NCBI RefSeq assembly: GCF_030848805.1
Contig: NC_092361.1
Span: 23,953,406 to 24,017,405, forward strand
Origin: Temnothorax longispinosus
Taxonomy: Eukaryota > Arthropoda > Insecta > Hymenoptera > Formicidae
Length of the DNA stretch: 64,000 nucleotides
Direction: 5' to 3'
The translations under genes were made by a program, and so were the position numbers. Below the pieces are notes generated by a model. The model was given only the letters and a program-made list of their open reading frames with translations, ran no database searches and had not been told where the DNA came from. This document shows, piece by piece, positions 10,901 through 25,800 of the stretch; the first letter of the stretch is position 1, and every line of letters starts with the position of its first letter.

Positions 10901-13900
10901 AAGCATTTTTAACAGCAAACAATGTATTCGTCGTCAAACACATATCAAATTATTTCAACACTTTACATCTTTTTTATTTTATTACGTATCCACATATTAA
11001 TATTCGATAGTCACACAGGTAATATTTAGGTTGACAGGTGCAAAGAAATAGATTCTTGCATATTACTGTTTTCTTTAGACTTGATTAATTGAAAATTATT
11101 TTTGGATGTATAGGAACAGTAGAAATAATTTTCGTAGACATGCGAAATTTAGCTAGTTATCCAAATTTTATATATTTCACATTAAACTGAATTTTTTTTC
11201 TTAATAAATCTTTTATTAACTCACTCTTTTATAAGAGTGTATTGACAACAATTTGTAATGTGTACAATAAGACGTCGCATAGTTAAGCACAATAAAAACG
11301 TCTACGGTTTGGAAAGTCAACCGCCATCTAATAATTTTTTATTTTACGAAAAGCTTCAATATATTAGTTACGTCTTGTAATTATTGTAAACTTTGAGCCG
11401 GTTTGTCGATATGTGATAAAACTCGCTATACACAAAATAAAAATGAGAATTTTCCGCGACAAACTTGACAAACGTGCTAACGGTCGTTTGCAATAACGTA
11501 CAAACATACGACAGATATTGAACCAGGTAAAATGGTATTTGTTTTTTATTTCGTCCCATCATTAACGCGCATTGATCATACAATGAAGCACTCACTCTCA
11601 CATTTTGACTAGAATCCGAAATCTATTAGCGTACATTATACATTATACCTGATATCCTTCACGAGGCTTACTTTCTCTGAACTGCGGATTCTTTGTGTGA
11701 TTAATTTCGAGTCGATTTCTTTTTACAAAAATATTGGATTATACATGATAGAGAATAAAGGACCTTTTGATAATCATGCTTCAATAAATAAATTGTACAA
11801 CTGGACCGTGAGCACGTTATTGTTATCCTTATAATATCTTGCACTACGTAAAATTATCTTTATACATATAAATGATACAAGAGTCAATCGAGTGGTGTTA
11901 TAGAAAAAGCGGTAATATATAAAAAATGAAAAATCAATAGATAATAATGTAATATGAAATAATAGAGGAACTACTATAATTCATATTTAAAAAAAAGGAA
12001 ACAATACTATTCTTTGAGTACAGAAGTTCTGCAACTATAGGCTCGATTACTCTCTAACGTATCTTTGGTATCGCATTTACGAAGTTCGGAAGCACAAAAC
12101 GCAGAATAAAAAGCAGAAAGCTAAAACCGATAATTCTTTTCCCTGTAAACATTCAACTTATATATATGTGCTCCGCGAAACTAACACAATAAGTGAATTA
12201 AAAAGAAGCAACGAGAGAATTGAGTTTTTGATCTTGCATTCTCGATTTCGAACATTCATCTTCGATCTAATTTAATTTTATTCTAATTTAATTTAATTTC
12301 TTTGATTCATCTATCCCTTTCGCAGATAGATATATTCGCTGTGTGTCCTCTACACGCACTGGATGCATTAACATGTAACAAGCTGAGATTTGGCATCCTC
12401 TGGAGAAAATGTTTACAAGAAATACACACAGCACGATCAAGTGAAAACCATGACACAAAAACATTACACGAGGCACTGAAGAAACAGACAAGAAAAAAAC
12501 TCGAATTTACAAATGTTTTGTCAAAAACTTGAGAATACGTACAACTATATATGGCAGGTTTAAATGGACTTCGTTCCATGAAACAAGACATATTCTCTTG
12601 AAGATGCACGTGTCGTGCTCATTTATGCGCAATACGGCTTGTTTTTCTTTTTCTTTCTTTTTTTTTTTTTTTTAATGAAAAGTATAGTTCGTTCTGAGAT
12701 GAGTTTCAATGTCGCATATCATTCGCTGCTGCAAGTTTCTTCATCAAAGACTACGTTGTTATGGCCACACGTTACTTGATATATCATTTTCGATATATCA
12801 GGAATTAGTATTTCACTCGGTAGGTTGTACAAACGGCAATTGTTTGTCATCAGGCATAAAAGATGTAAAATGTACAACTACGTATATCACTCGATATGCA
12901 TTAACAATTAATTGTGGACTAGCAAAAAGAGGAGCGCAAACGGAGACATTTCATTGCTACTTTGTATACTTTGGCAAGATACAATCATCACCAGTGCCAT
13001 CGTTTTAGTCGCACTAAAATTAGAGGATGCCGTTAAAGAGTATTTTTTCCCTTTTTATATTTGGAAACAAATCGAGTAGGCTTTTTTTTTAATTTGGCAT
13101 TAGGCAGTCAAAGCGACAACTACGTCGCTAAAAACAGTACTTTACTACCTATACTGTCGCTCTTTTCATCAAATAATAAAGAAGATAGCAGTCAAAAAGC
13201 TGATTAGGATTATGTTTACATTAACAATATTGTTTCTTAATCCTTTCAGAAGATAATTATACATATACAACATTTGGAAGTAAAATAAGTATATCGTTTC
13301 ATTTAAGAAACTATAGTTGATCTTGATTTAGAAAGATACTGGATCAGATACTTAAAAATATTATTGTAATAGTAATTTTCGTAGAGTTTTTCAAATCTCT
13401 GATAATTACAAAGAAATATTTATGTGTTTATCTAAACACATACTGCATAAATCAACATTTTTATAACAACTTTATATCAATTAAAATAATATAAGTATAT
13501 CAATTTACATCTTATAGCATCATAACACACATTAGCTCAATTCCTTCTGAAAGAATTGAAGAAACTTTTCGCTTGCTTTGCGACGATTACATTAATTTTG
13601 CTTAAATTCAAGATGTTTCAACATCTTTCTGATATGGTTACTACAAGTATAAGAGTTAAATGGAAAACAATACAATAGATCACTTAAATGAAAGAAATTT
13701 TCTGCCCCTATCGGATAACATTTAAAAACTGTTTCACTATATATAAATATTCTTAGTTAATTTATCTTAATTTTTTATAGAGAAATCACAATCGTGTGCA
13801 TGTATATAAAACAAAATTTATGTAAAACTTTAACACAAGTTAATGAAAAAACACATAAATTAAGAATAAAAATAATTGTCTTTAAACAACGGTTCTAAGA

Positions 13901-15805
13901 GCAGAATATTTTCCTTATATCAACTTGAGGTCAAAAACCTTATCAAATAATGTACAAAAGTATCTCGGAAAGCCAAATGATAAAACATTATTATAACCAA
14001 TGAGCATTTCTAAGAATATTTTATATTTACATAATTCGTTATTATCTTCATGTTTTCTGTATATCCATTAAACTTCCGTTAAATTTTCAAACGTACAGTT
14101 GCACACATATACCATTTAATTCTGTACGCTGAAAAAATGTTTGCCTGTATCACAGACTTCTTCAGTGATAACGCATAATATCTGCGTATTTCCTTATTTT
14201 GTTTGTAACATATATATACAAAAAATTCCATTTCAAATTTCGGATTTCGAATATTCATTATTTTTTCGACAGAGATATGCAGTACATTACAAAACTGTTT
14301 TCTCATGCTCTGTTTTGCATGTGCACGTTGTCATAAAACTGTTTTAAGTTTTGTACTCCCATATTTGACTTTCAGCAAATAGATTACAAGTTAACGAGTC
14401 TAACAATCATATTTATATAGGTTTTTGTTTCTGATGTCATAATCCAATGCAGTGAGCAGTCTTTAAAAAAAGAAAAGAAATAACAGGACCATTATTAGCA
14501 TTCTACACCAGCAGAACCTCTGACCTTGTATTTTGCACATCAAAATCCGGAATTTGTAATAAAATAATGATATATAATGATATATACAGTATGAGTTATG
14601 TAACCTGTTCTAAATCAATATTTCAGTACTCAAAATACTGAAAAAATGTTCAATGGTTTAATAGGAGGATAAAGTAATAATAATAGCAAGAGAGGATACA
14701 TTACTTATAACATTCAAGCTGTTTCGGAAAATTGGTATCACAAAATTTACAAACACATATTTTTTTTATTAGACATTTATCAAAAATAATTTTTTAAGCC
14801 ATTTTAACGTCAATAAAAAATTGTAACAAATTACATAACTCATACATATGTTATATGTACGTACATATGTACATAATTTAAATAAAAAATAATAGCGTAT
14901 CGATTTTGCAATGGAATCGTCCTTCGTTCAAGGATGATAAAAATATTATATTAAAAAAACAATGATATTTTATTTTATACATCACTTCTCTAATACAATA
15001 CTGAAATATCTCTAAATAATGAGGTGTGGATTATTTTGGTAATTCATATAAATTGACAATTATAAAAGTAGAAAAAAACATTAATATAAATGCAAAGAGA
15101 ATATAAAGATATCAAAGAGAATAATAAAAAATATAATTTTTGAAATTACATTTTCATTAAATGAAATTTAAATTTGCAGTATATCCCAATCCCATATTTA
15201 AAGATATTTCAGTATTTATTAAATTTATTATAGAGCAGCGATGTGTGTGTGTGTGTCATCATAAATCATATATGTCGCAAACAGATAATTTCAATAACAG
15301 CATTCCCATAACCAGCAAAATCTCTATATAAAGGAACATCTCGTTCTAATTATGATATGTCGCGAACGAATATATGTAATTTGTATAATCTCATGTTGGT
15401 GGGATAAAATTATATACTTATCGAGAAATCTCTATAAAAGTTACGTATATATAGATTATGTTTTATAGAACATAATTTTTTCCAAGTCTGTTATGGGCAT
15501 GTGTTGCATAAATCGTGAATACAATATATGCTTATCACGCGCAACTATATATATATTTCTTTATATGACATAGGAAATCCCTAATGTTCAAATATCTTCA
15601 TCGCTATTACCAAATAATGGAATGAATGTAACGGGCATTTCGAATATGGGAATTCATAGCATTTATTGAATTCTAATTCTTACTGGGCAGTCTTAAGAGG
15701 TTGATGGTTATCGGGTATGCATATAAAACGAATCAAATGTTATTGTTATTGACGATGCTGCAAAATACGCAAATCGCTAGAAGCCTTCATTTTAATAACT
15801 TAAAT

Positions 15806-18800
15806 TTATATAGTAGTCGAAGTCTGTTGTTGTGGATTATATTCCAATAATGCTATTGGAAACGTCTTGATGTGCGTTTGCCATTGCGCTGATAGTTGGA
15901 AGAATTTTACACCATACCACTCGGTACCGTCAATGCTCACTGTAGTAAGAATAATATCACTATTAAGTGATTAATGGAATTATTAATGAATTACGAATAT
16001 GTTATGAATAATTACTCATTAATTAAATTAATCAGAAAAGAAGAGAGAAGGGAGTATTTTGCAGGACGATTTTTGCAGCATTCGAATCTAGATCTATTTC
16101 ATTTTATACTAAACGTGATATGTATGTTTAATAATTTACATTAAACAATTTTTTTATAATAAAAATCTACTTAATAAAAAAATTTTACCTCTTAATGGAA
16201 TGTTGTGTGTTTTCGCAGAACATATGAGGCGTGTGACACCGTCCACCGATTGACTTTTTGGTTCATTTTCTTTTTCTTTTTCCTTCTTTTTACCTAATCT
16301 CATTACTGAAAAAGAATAATTTTCTCTTAAAGTTTAATCTTATATCAAATATTTTAATTCTTTCACAAAAATTAATCTTATCTTTTTCTATAATTACAAA
16401 TCTAGTTAAATTTCGTTCTTACTTTTTTGCTTTTTCTCTTTTGTCGTGAAATTCATAGATAAGTGATGTCCGGGAACTTCGCCTAATGAGGGAAGTCTTT
16501 GCACGTGCAACGCTCTGAATGCTTGACGTAACGTACTCTTTCCCTTTTCACCTTGAGTCTGTTTACTCCAATAATCCAGCTGTAGCTCCACTGGTTCCCA
16601 TCCTTCCCTTGCCGGTTGGCCCACGTTAGGACTACTGGGTGGTGTTAACTTTCCGGGAGTTGGAACAGGCAAACTTGGAGGAGGTAAAGAAGGCGGAGAA
16701 CTAGACATGCTAATGTTACTCTCTTCCAGATCGACGGATGCGGAAGAACTGCTCTCTGGGCAACCCACACGAACGTCATTTATAAAGGGAATAAAGATTT
16801 GGCTACTGTCGTCTGTTTCCCTATAAATATAATCAATTTTTTTTCTAATATGTCTGTTCAAGTCCGTTAAAAAAAAAAATTTGTTCATATCGATTACCTG
16901 TACGTAACCATAGCTTCTGCTATGGGTAATAGTAAAACCGTATTTGCTGTGCCCAGGTATTCCGATACTCGTGCTGCATATTCGCTCGATCCTCCACTTT
17001 CTCTCTCTAAAAGCTCCTTCCATTCTTCTCCAAATAACTTTGAATATTTGGTGTCGATAGAACCGAGATATCTCGTTAATGTATTTGAACCGAGCGGTAC
17101 CACTAAGAATTTCATGTAGTTCTGCCAATCTGGCGGTCTAAAGCTCAACAAGTCGACATAATGACGGAGAACTGCGTTTATGAAACTGTCCCCGCCAGCG
17201 ATAATCACCTTTATAGGTGCCGGTGGTTTTGCAGAACTGTTGCAACTGAACATAAAAATTTACATTTAGCATATGTGCAAATCTTTTCTTTATATTTCTT
17301 CTCTAAAAATAATCTTCAAATGAGAAAGACAAAACGCGCAACAATGCTTTCATTTTGTGTATATGTAATTAATATAAAAATAAAGGATTGAGAGAAAATC
17401 TTAATGATTTTAGATGAAGCTGATTATACAAGAAAAAGACCCATATTTTGTGATAAGAAGTTGAATCGAGGGATAAGCGTTAATGGATATGATAATTACA
17501 ATTTTTGTATTCGCGTGACCAAACACGTGAATGTTGCACGGATGTCAGCCGGAGAGGCGGTTGTCAGAACTTTATGGTTTCTTTCTTGAAGTTTTGCAGC
17601 AAGTACAGCACCACCAGGATCGGCTATGGATACCAGCGACACAGCCTCCGGTAAACTATCATCTGGTAACACTCGACTTAGCTGTTCGACTAAAGCTTTT
17701 CTCGGCTGAAATTAATGAATATAATTAAATATTTTAATTTTTAATCAAGAATTCCGTATGCTTAGCATCATTAATTCCTAGATCGAAAATGAAAGGCATT
17801 AAAGGCATTGAGTGTAGATGATTCATGCAGAATAGCGGACGAAATAAACGACATTATTACCCACATTTACCTCTGTGTTTAAATCGGAAGAGGGTTTCAA
17901 ATCCACGCTCAGACTGTGTTTCTTAGATTTATTACTGCCAGGCGTTCCTCTATCACGCGCAAAGAGTCTACTTCTTCTCTCGGAGCTTTCGCTCTTATTA
18001 GGCTGTTCCGTTGATTTTGGCGGGGAACCCGCCACATAATTCGGTGGATCGTTCGCCTCGTGATCTGTCCAATTTTCAGGATGAGAATCGCTGTCGGCTC
18101 TTCGAGAACTGTCATCGCTCTGTCTGTCCACCCCACGTTCTGCAATAAAATTTCATTACTGTCTATAGGGATATACAACTTAAAAGGTTTATAAAACAGT
18201 ACACGAAGTGCTTCAAAATCACCGGTACATATCTTAGAAGCTTCTTTATTTCACATAACACTTAATCAAATATATTGGCAAAGAAGCTTCAAAGTGTAAA
18301 ATTGTACAGGTGTTCGGCGAATGATTAATTACACGTGCTATATTAAAATTACTGCTATTTTAAATTACTCAAAGAACAAGCTGTTTTGTTCATTCAAATT
18401 CTTAAAGTTTAATTAAACTTTAAGTTAATTTTCAATCGACATAACACAAGAATTATAGATATATCACAATATTAAAAATATCGTTCTTTTGTTTAGTTTT
18501 ATGATCAAATGTGGAATATCGGTGGTTTTGAAAGACTCTGTATAAATATTCAAATGGAACAAGTGTAAAGTGAAGAAAAGCACAACTAATGTGCCAATAT
18601 TAAATTATTCACGAAAAATACACTAGGTATCATATATATTTGAAATGTTTGCACTTTTAAATCGAACAAATTACATTTAAGTGCTAATTCATCAAAATTA
18701 TTATTATTATTTCATTTTGTATGTACGTTACAATAAAAGCGTGAAATTCAGTAAATGTATACTCTTACAAGAGCACTAATTTATAAGTATGAGTGTAGTG

Positions 18801-19754
18801 AGATAGAGAAAGGGGGGGAGAGGCTGCGTCCCCCACGTCTAAAAAAAAACTGATCTAACCCAACCCAATCTGTATCAGTGTGATATATATAATGATGTTA
18901 CTTATTAAAAGATATAAATTTGAAACATAAAATTTAGTAAATGTATACATTGACTAGTAAATGCATACATTGACTAGTAAGTGTATATATTTACTAAACT
19001 GATTTCACGCTTTTACTGAGACATATATATCAAACACTTATAAATATCAGACGTAGCTTTAAAATAACAAATATCCAGGTTCGATGCATTTGACATTTGG
19101 AAATGTCAATTTCGAAATGCTCATTTCAGTTGTGAAGATGTACAATACATGGCACCTAGTATATATCTTGATTCGCGATAAATGACAATTATCTGTGACA
19201 ATTATCAAGTTTCGGACAAACTAAGACGACTTTATCGATGTCACAATCGTAGCATTTATTACAGGGTGTTATTGCAAATGACACAGAGAGGTGAACTCGT
19301 GTGAGATGATGTGCAAGTCGCAACGTTATTGGAAAGCAGAATACATGACTAATTGTAAGATTGACAGAATAAAGAATACGTACGTATACGAGTAGATAGA
19401 GAGATACAGGCCAGTACCACAGATCGAAGTCTAACAAGATTACACATAAGAAGCCGTAAATAGACACACAGCGTATGTAAAGGAAAAACAGGCTCGCACA
19501 TTATAGATACATATACTACGGCGAGTTCTTTTAAACGGAAAGGAAAAAATCGTACTTGGAAAAAATTGTATAATAACTGCAAAAAAATTAAATATCAACA
19601 CAAATTTATTTTTACCGGAACTTGTATACATTGATACATATTTGTATCTTTTCGACGAAATAGTATTTTAGAGAGGAATGTAAGAATAATAGAAGATACA
19701 AAATTAAGGAAAACATGCTAAGTGTGTAAATACACACATATATGAAAGAGAAAG

Positions 19755-19815
<61 letters not shown>

Positions 19816-22800
19816 GTTGATTACATATAGAGGCATTTGATTTTAGATTTGAACAAGTGAGAAACGAAAATAACGTGCCACTTCGATTATTCTTGCATTT
19901 GGCTACGTTAGAACGATATGTTGCATTATTAAAGGGAAAAGTTGAATGTATAATTTATATAAGTATATTTATATATATAAATTATAGATTTTGCTCGTAT
20001 AAGTGTAAATCGCGAAGTCACTTAATTACCAAATGTGATTGAAACACCAAGCTTCTGTCGATTAGCAAGGTCATTCATGCGCTGGAGTTTCTTCTCCAAT
20101 CTACAAAATTATTGTTGCTGAATTGCTTTCAATATTTCCTTGACATTATTACAAGTATAATATATAATTTTTTTAACAAGTTGCTTGTTTAATATGAAGG
20201 TTCTATTAATTCATATTGACTGTATCATAAAGAAAAAAAGATTAAGTTAAATATTACTACAAGAAACATTTGTAGACTCTATTGCATCATCTTCAACGAT
20301 ATATGTATGCCTCTCTTACATCGCATGCTATATCCAAACGCAAAATACGTGCTGTTTGATAAGAAGCGGAATCCTTAAAACGTTCCAACCATTCGGTCTT
20401 CATAGGAACTAGGAACTCCAGAATTGATTGATATTTACATACCTGGAGTTGTGTGTCCGACACGGTGTTTCTCTTTAGTCGACTGACCCGCGGGCTGTTG
20501 ACACGTGGTAGTCGCTGAGATAGTTCCAGTGTCCTCGTTGGTTACTACTATCGAATCGTAACATGCAACAGTGCAAAGCCAACCCACCAGACTTTCACTT
20601 AGTTCAGAAGATCTGAATCTGAGTAAGCTATGGAATTTTTAAGACCCTAATCCTTAGACAACGACGATATATTAGCGCTTCTCAGACATATCGAATTACG
20701 ACATTAAAAGCAAAAACTCCTATGAGTTTAAGTTAATTAAGGTTTACAACTATCTGTTAATCCACAAATAAAAAAGTCTACGTCACATTTTATTAATCTT
20801 ATTCCGTTTAATATAATAAAATAAGACATGCAGAAAATTAATTTATTTCAATATGTTATAATCAAGAAAAGATTCACAAGATCTTTCCGTTCGCTTTTGA
20901 CATCATAATCCAATGACAGCAGTGAGAGGCTAGAAGCCTTTGCTCAACATAAATAATTATGGTTATCCATTCAGCCTCCTCGTCTCTCCCATAACATAAA
21001 TTTAATGAAAAAATTATATAATTGCGTTATTTATGCGCTCTTAAAAATTAAAGTCAAAGCTTTCGCAATCCCTCTTTAGCTTAGCTAAAAGAAATATACT
21101 ATTCTGCATTAATATAAGACAAAAATGAAGGAAGCTCACCGTTCTTCTCCATAGGAATTAAATATCAGTATCCTACCTGTCGTATAACGGATCCTAGTGA
21201 ACGATAAAGTATGGAAAAATTTTGTCTTTATTCTTAATAATCATAAAAAGATAGCCTGTGATATTTTACATCGAACGCGATAAGTAATAGCTATTCAGCT
21301 AATGTTTTTCAACACTAATGTTCAGCCAAAATTTTCCAAAAGAGTTTAGTTGGTATTTAGCAACAAATTCAACATATCATGTAGTAAACAATTTACAGAA
21401 TATATAAATATATATATTGATAACGTAACGCATACATATTAATATTCAAATGTCAGCACGTATCATTATATATATCGATATTCATATGTTTATACTTAAT
21501 TACTACTTAAAAAAAAAAATGTTATATTGAATAATCAGTTGAAAACTTTGAATGAAAACTTTGGACGAACCGGTAAAAGAGGAATTTGAATTGCAACAGT
21601 CATGCTGCTTCGCCAAGACATCAATAGCTTAATTAAATTGTGAATAATAGACGCACTTTTGGCAGTTACAAATTCATTTTTATGGAATTATTAAAATCTC
21701 TTCTTTCAAGCATAGTATGTTATATAAATATATAATATAATATAATATATAATTTATAACAGTGTTACAATCTCCGTATATCATTTGCAGATTATCTTTT
21801 TTTTTTTAATATTTTCAAGTCCGAAAACTAGTAAGAATGAGAAAAACATCTTAATTTCAACTCTGAGTTTCATTCATTGTTCGCGATTAAAAGTATAGGT
21901 ACGAAAGACGAGTTTCATACGATACCGTACTTTTCTTTTTACATTGAAAATAAACATAATTGGTTGTCGCTCTTATTTAAGATATTATATAAAGAAAAGA
22001 CGTTATAACTTTTAAAAGTCTGTTTATATAAAAAAGATTTCTTATTGTGTTATCACAATATGACATAAATATGACACTGTAATAATAGAAATTAAATTTG
22101 TTTTTTTTTTTCCGTTTTTATTATTTTATTTAACGCGCACCAAGTGTTAATAGTATTAATCTTTCAAAAATATGCGTGAGAGAGAGAGGATAACTAAAGG
22201 CATATGTTAAAATTAAAGACATATGTTTGGAAATTTCAATAAAATGACGTTTAACTGCAAAAAGTGATTATTTAACGAGTGTAATAACCAATAGCCTAGA
22301 GCGAAAGCCAGAATATGATGAGTTTGAAACGTAATGTATCTTCCTTACCGTATGGCGTTATATATGACTTAACAATACCAATTTGCTTAAACGCCAGCCT
22401 TTAACATGTCTATATTACTCAAATATTACATTGCAACATCAGCACAATGAGCTAATTTCAAGTATCAATAAAATACCTTGCCACGTATCACACATATGTC
22501 ACACATTTTATCAGAGTACGCGAACAATTGAATTATGCAATGACTTACCGGAATGAGGTGGCGCGAGAAGGGATCGACTAGAGCTGAAAAAGGGTCTTAG
22601 CGATGGCTTCGGTGTACTACTAACAGACATGGTATCCAATTCTGGCCCACTGTCTGATAAATCTTCTAATTCGTCGAACAATTCTTCTATCTCCATATCG
22701 CCACCTTTAACAAAACCATGGAAAGACTTTCAATAAATATTTTGCTTGTTTTAGAAATCGTTTAATTCCGATTATCATTTATTTAACGTTTTCAAAATTG

Positions 22801-25800
22801 CATTTAATATGTAAAAAGTTTTAAGAAAAACTTTTATTAATATTAATCGACTAAGTTTTATCGAAGTTGGATCTGTTATATTGATTTCCTGCATAATTTC
22901 GTTCATATAGTATCGTACATACCTGAAAGTTTCTGCCCGATCTCCTCTTGATCGTGCTCCAACTCCTCAGATACCCTAAACCGCTTTAGCAGAGCTATAA
23001 ACTTTTGCTTTAAATTTCTTTGCTGCAAAACACAATAAACATCGGAATCAAATATAGACGCAACGAGGAGCCGGGCCGACCAGGCCGCCTGAAGCTGAAT
23101 GGAAATATTATGCGCACCCTGGCATTCGTTGGAATCTTCCCGCGACTCTTCCGCCTATGCACCTCCAACGTAGGCTCGCTGTCGCTGCCCTCCGCCTCGC
23201 CCTCCGAGCTAAACTCCTCTTCCTCGTCACTAAATTCCGGACAGAGCCTCTCATTAGGATCGTTCGTCAGTCTTTTATCGTGATCAACCGGCTGGGAACT
23301 CAGAGCGACAACGCTCACGCGTGCCAGTGGAACCGAGTGACCACCGTATTTTTCCGCCTTATCTGATATGAGTTCCAACTCGACGTCCATTTGCTTCTGC
23401 AACACCTGTAAAAAATGATTATCGTTGGCAATGGCAAGGAAATTTTATGTCCGATGCAATATCGACACGATGCGTCTTCATCTTTGTCGGAAAATATATT
23501 TTGTAACGCTATTAGGATATAATCTATATTGATCTATTAATCTATCTCTTTATTATAAGAGTTTTTATTGTAATTATACCAACTTTAAAGGAAAAATAAA
23601 TTATTTTGTTTTCGATGGAATAAAGTGAAACACCAGACTTACTTGTGCCATGTTAACGATTCCTTCCGCGAGAGTCTTGTATCCGAGCATCGTGCGATTC
23701 TTGTATCGCTTGCGCCTCTGCAATAATATCAGAAGTTTGTTGCCGTCTCTCTTGAGGAAATGCGGATATTGAAGTGCAAATTGCAATTCCAGCTCGGTGT
23801 CGAGTATGCCGCCGGGCGGTATAGCCATCTCGTTCGAACGCAAAGTTCTCTTGGAGCTCTGCATCTTGACCGCGATGCTGATGGACGCTAGGTCCGAGCC
23901 GAGCGGTCGGAGTATCACTAATCGAGTTAATGTCAAGGAACACAGCCTAAAAATAAAACGAAACCAAAGTGAGATATGTATATAAAGATTCAAGACTTTA
24001 AGATATTTTAAGGTTTGATCCATAGATTGTCTGGAAGAAATCTGAAGAAATCTCGGAAATATACATTCGGCAGCATGAGTATAAATAGTATCCACAATTC
24101 AAAGAGACTGTTTACTCAGAGTTAAACAAAGATAAATGTAACGACCAATGTGTCTCTGTCTCGCGATGTAGACTATTGAGTATGCACTTCGGAAGGCATG
24201 AATAGATGATATCGATCAATATAATTTCTTTCTCGAAGAGAACGACTGGCATGACAATTGAGACGTCTAAGTCTATAAGGTACAATACAAGGGTCCTTCA
24301 GAAGATAAGGGCCGATTGTATTTATCGTATGTGCATGGCAAGATATCGCGTATGCGACAAAATTTAAAAGGTGATTCATGGAAAAATAAAAAAAAGTGTT
24401 GTATCTCTACACGAGTTATCATCTATTTTGCTTATCGTCGCGTTAATACTCCGGTTTAAAGTCAATGAGACTACGCCCGCCAAGGCTGGATATCCGAACT
24501 GCCCCTTGCGTCAGAGATTTCTGCGTGTAAAAAAACAAGGTCGTTAATACGACCCGCCATCAATTTTGTGGCTTTTATGGATAAAGAGCCACGTAATAGA
24601 CTTCGGAATTCTCTTGAAAAATTCCGATGAGAAGATATTTTCGAGCACGCTCATCGCGTAAGCTATAAAATCGATTAAAAGGACTTTTTTCAAAAAATTA
24701 TCAGAGCTAGAGAAAACTAGTGGAGATAACTTTGGCGGGGAATGACACTATAACGATGATGTTCTTCGACGGAATAGAAAAAGTAATAACGTTGTACGAT
24801 ATAAACGTCGAAAACCCGTCGTCGAGGAGGATGATGTGAGAGAGTGAAGTATATACTGTTAAAATAGCAGCTGTGTATAAGTCTCTTTATGAAATAAATT
24901 TTCTTTTACGGTCAATAGGTCCTTACTCCGTTCGATCTCCTTTCGTACATAATTTACTTCTCGATGATACGCGCGGTAGAGCCTATACCAAGTGGAAACA
25001 TCGTCGAAACCCTTATTACATGCGGTGGGGAAAAGGACGGTTATCGTTATTTATGAAGAGGGTTTCCGGGGGCGTTGGGGGGCGAGTGCTAAATATAGCC
25101 GCAGAGAGCAGAAACTACAGGTGGCACACGTTATCACTCGAGCGCGCATTTATTTTATACATGTTACGTGATACATGTGCACGATGACGATTTCGTTTGC
25201 GATAATACGATCGATTCGCGAAAAATAACTAAATCTGGATTTGATCCGTTATGTCAGCGGTATTTAAAGAACTCGAATCCTTTCGGTACGCGTCTATCTT
25301 TCTATCGGAAATTGTCCGAATTATCCGAATCATGCGAATATATTATTTCTAAACCGAACAATGTTCTCGTGTATTAAAATGCAATAAAATATATACACTG
25401 TCGTTATCACAGTACGTTCACATCATAACTACCATTATCACCGTATGTATCGATTATTCCGAATAATGGAGAGAAAAAAAAATATTTCCGATAAAAGCGC
25501 TTTCGAATAATCGATCCAAAGTGCAAAGTAACAAAATTGCTCGAACGTACGGACAAGGGGGATTTGGGATATTTAGATCCCTGCGATCGGACCATTGAAG
25601 ATAAGCGTCATAATCATTTAGTATAAATTTAGTTTAAGCGCAGAACAGGCGTTTGAAATGTGCATGCGTAGTTAAACGTGATATCTAGTGTTATTTCGAT
25701 TACATATACCCTATCTCGCCGTTATATTTATACTTTTGCTCGTGGCGTATACGTAATATCACGTATCCAAGGCGCCTCGGAAAATCTTTTTTAGGAACTT

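Larger units (their letters stand above)
7248..15805. other. 8.6 kb AT-rich gap between convergent ACTMAP and PACS genes
   Basis: The flanking genes converge here, so both 3' UTRs must end inside it. I see no exon-like frame with homology. A GTGC-type microsatellite lies at 7728-7777, the likely ACTMAP polyadenylation signal at 7903-7908, and many TTTATT motifs (minus-strand AATAAA) lie throughout. The block 12280-13150 is less AT-rich and has overlapping short open frames without recognisable similarity. It could be conserved UTR or non-coding RNA, but the sequence alone does not show which. Confidence 0.5.

Noticed and set aside
19078..19090. GGTTCGATGC-like string as a possible tRNA T-arm
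   Set aside because: No matching acceptor stem, anticodon arm or A-box was found around it; no tRNA is supported anywhere in the window.
20290..20430. Open minus-strand frame with MKTEWLERFKDSASYQTARI in a PACS intron, followed by a GTAAGAG
   Set aside because: It cannot be joined in phase to the neighbouring PACS exons once the GTAAAT donor is used; kept only as a possible cryptic exon.
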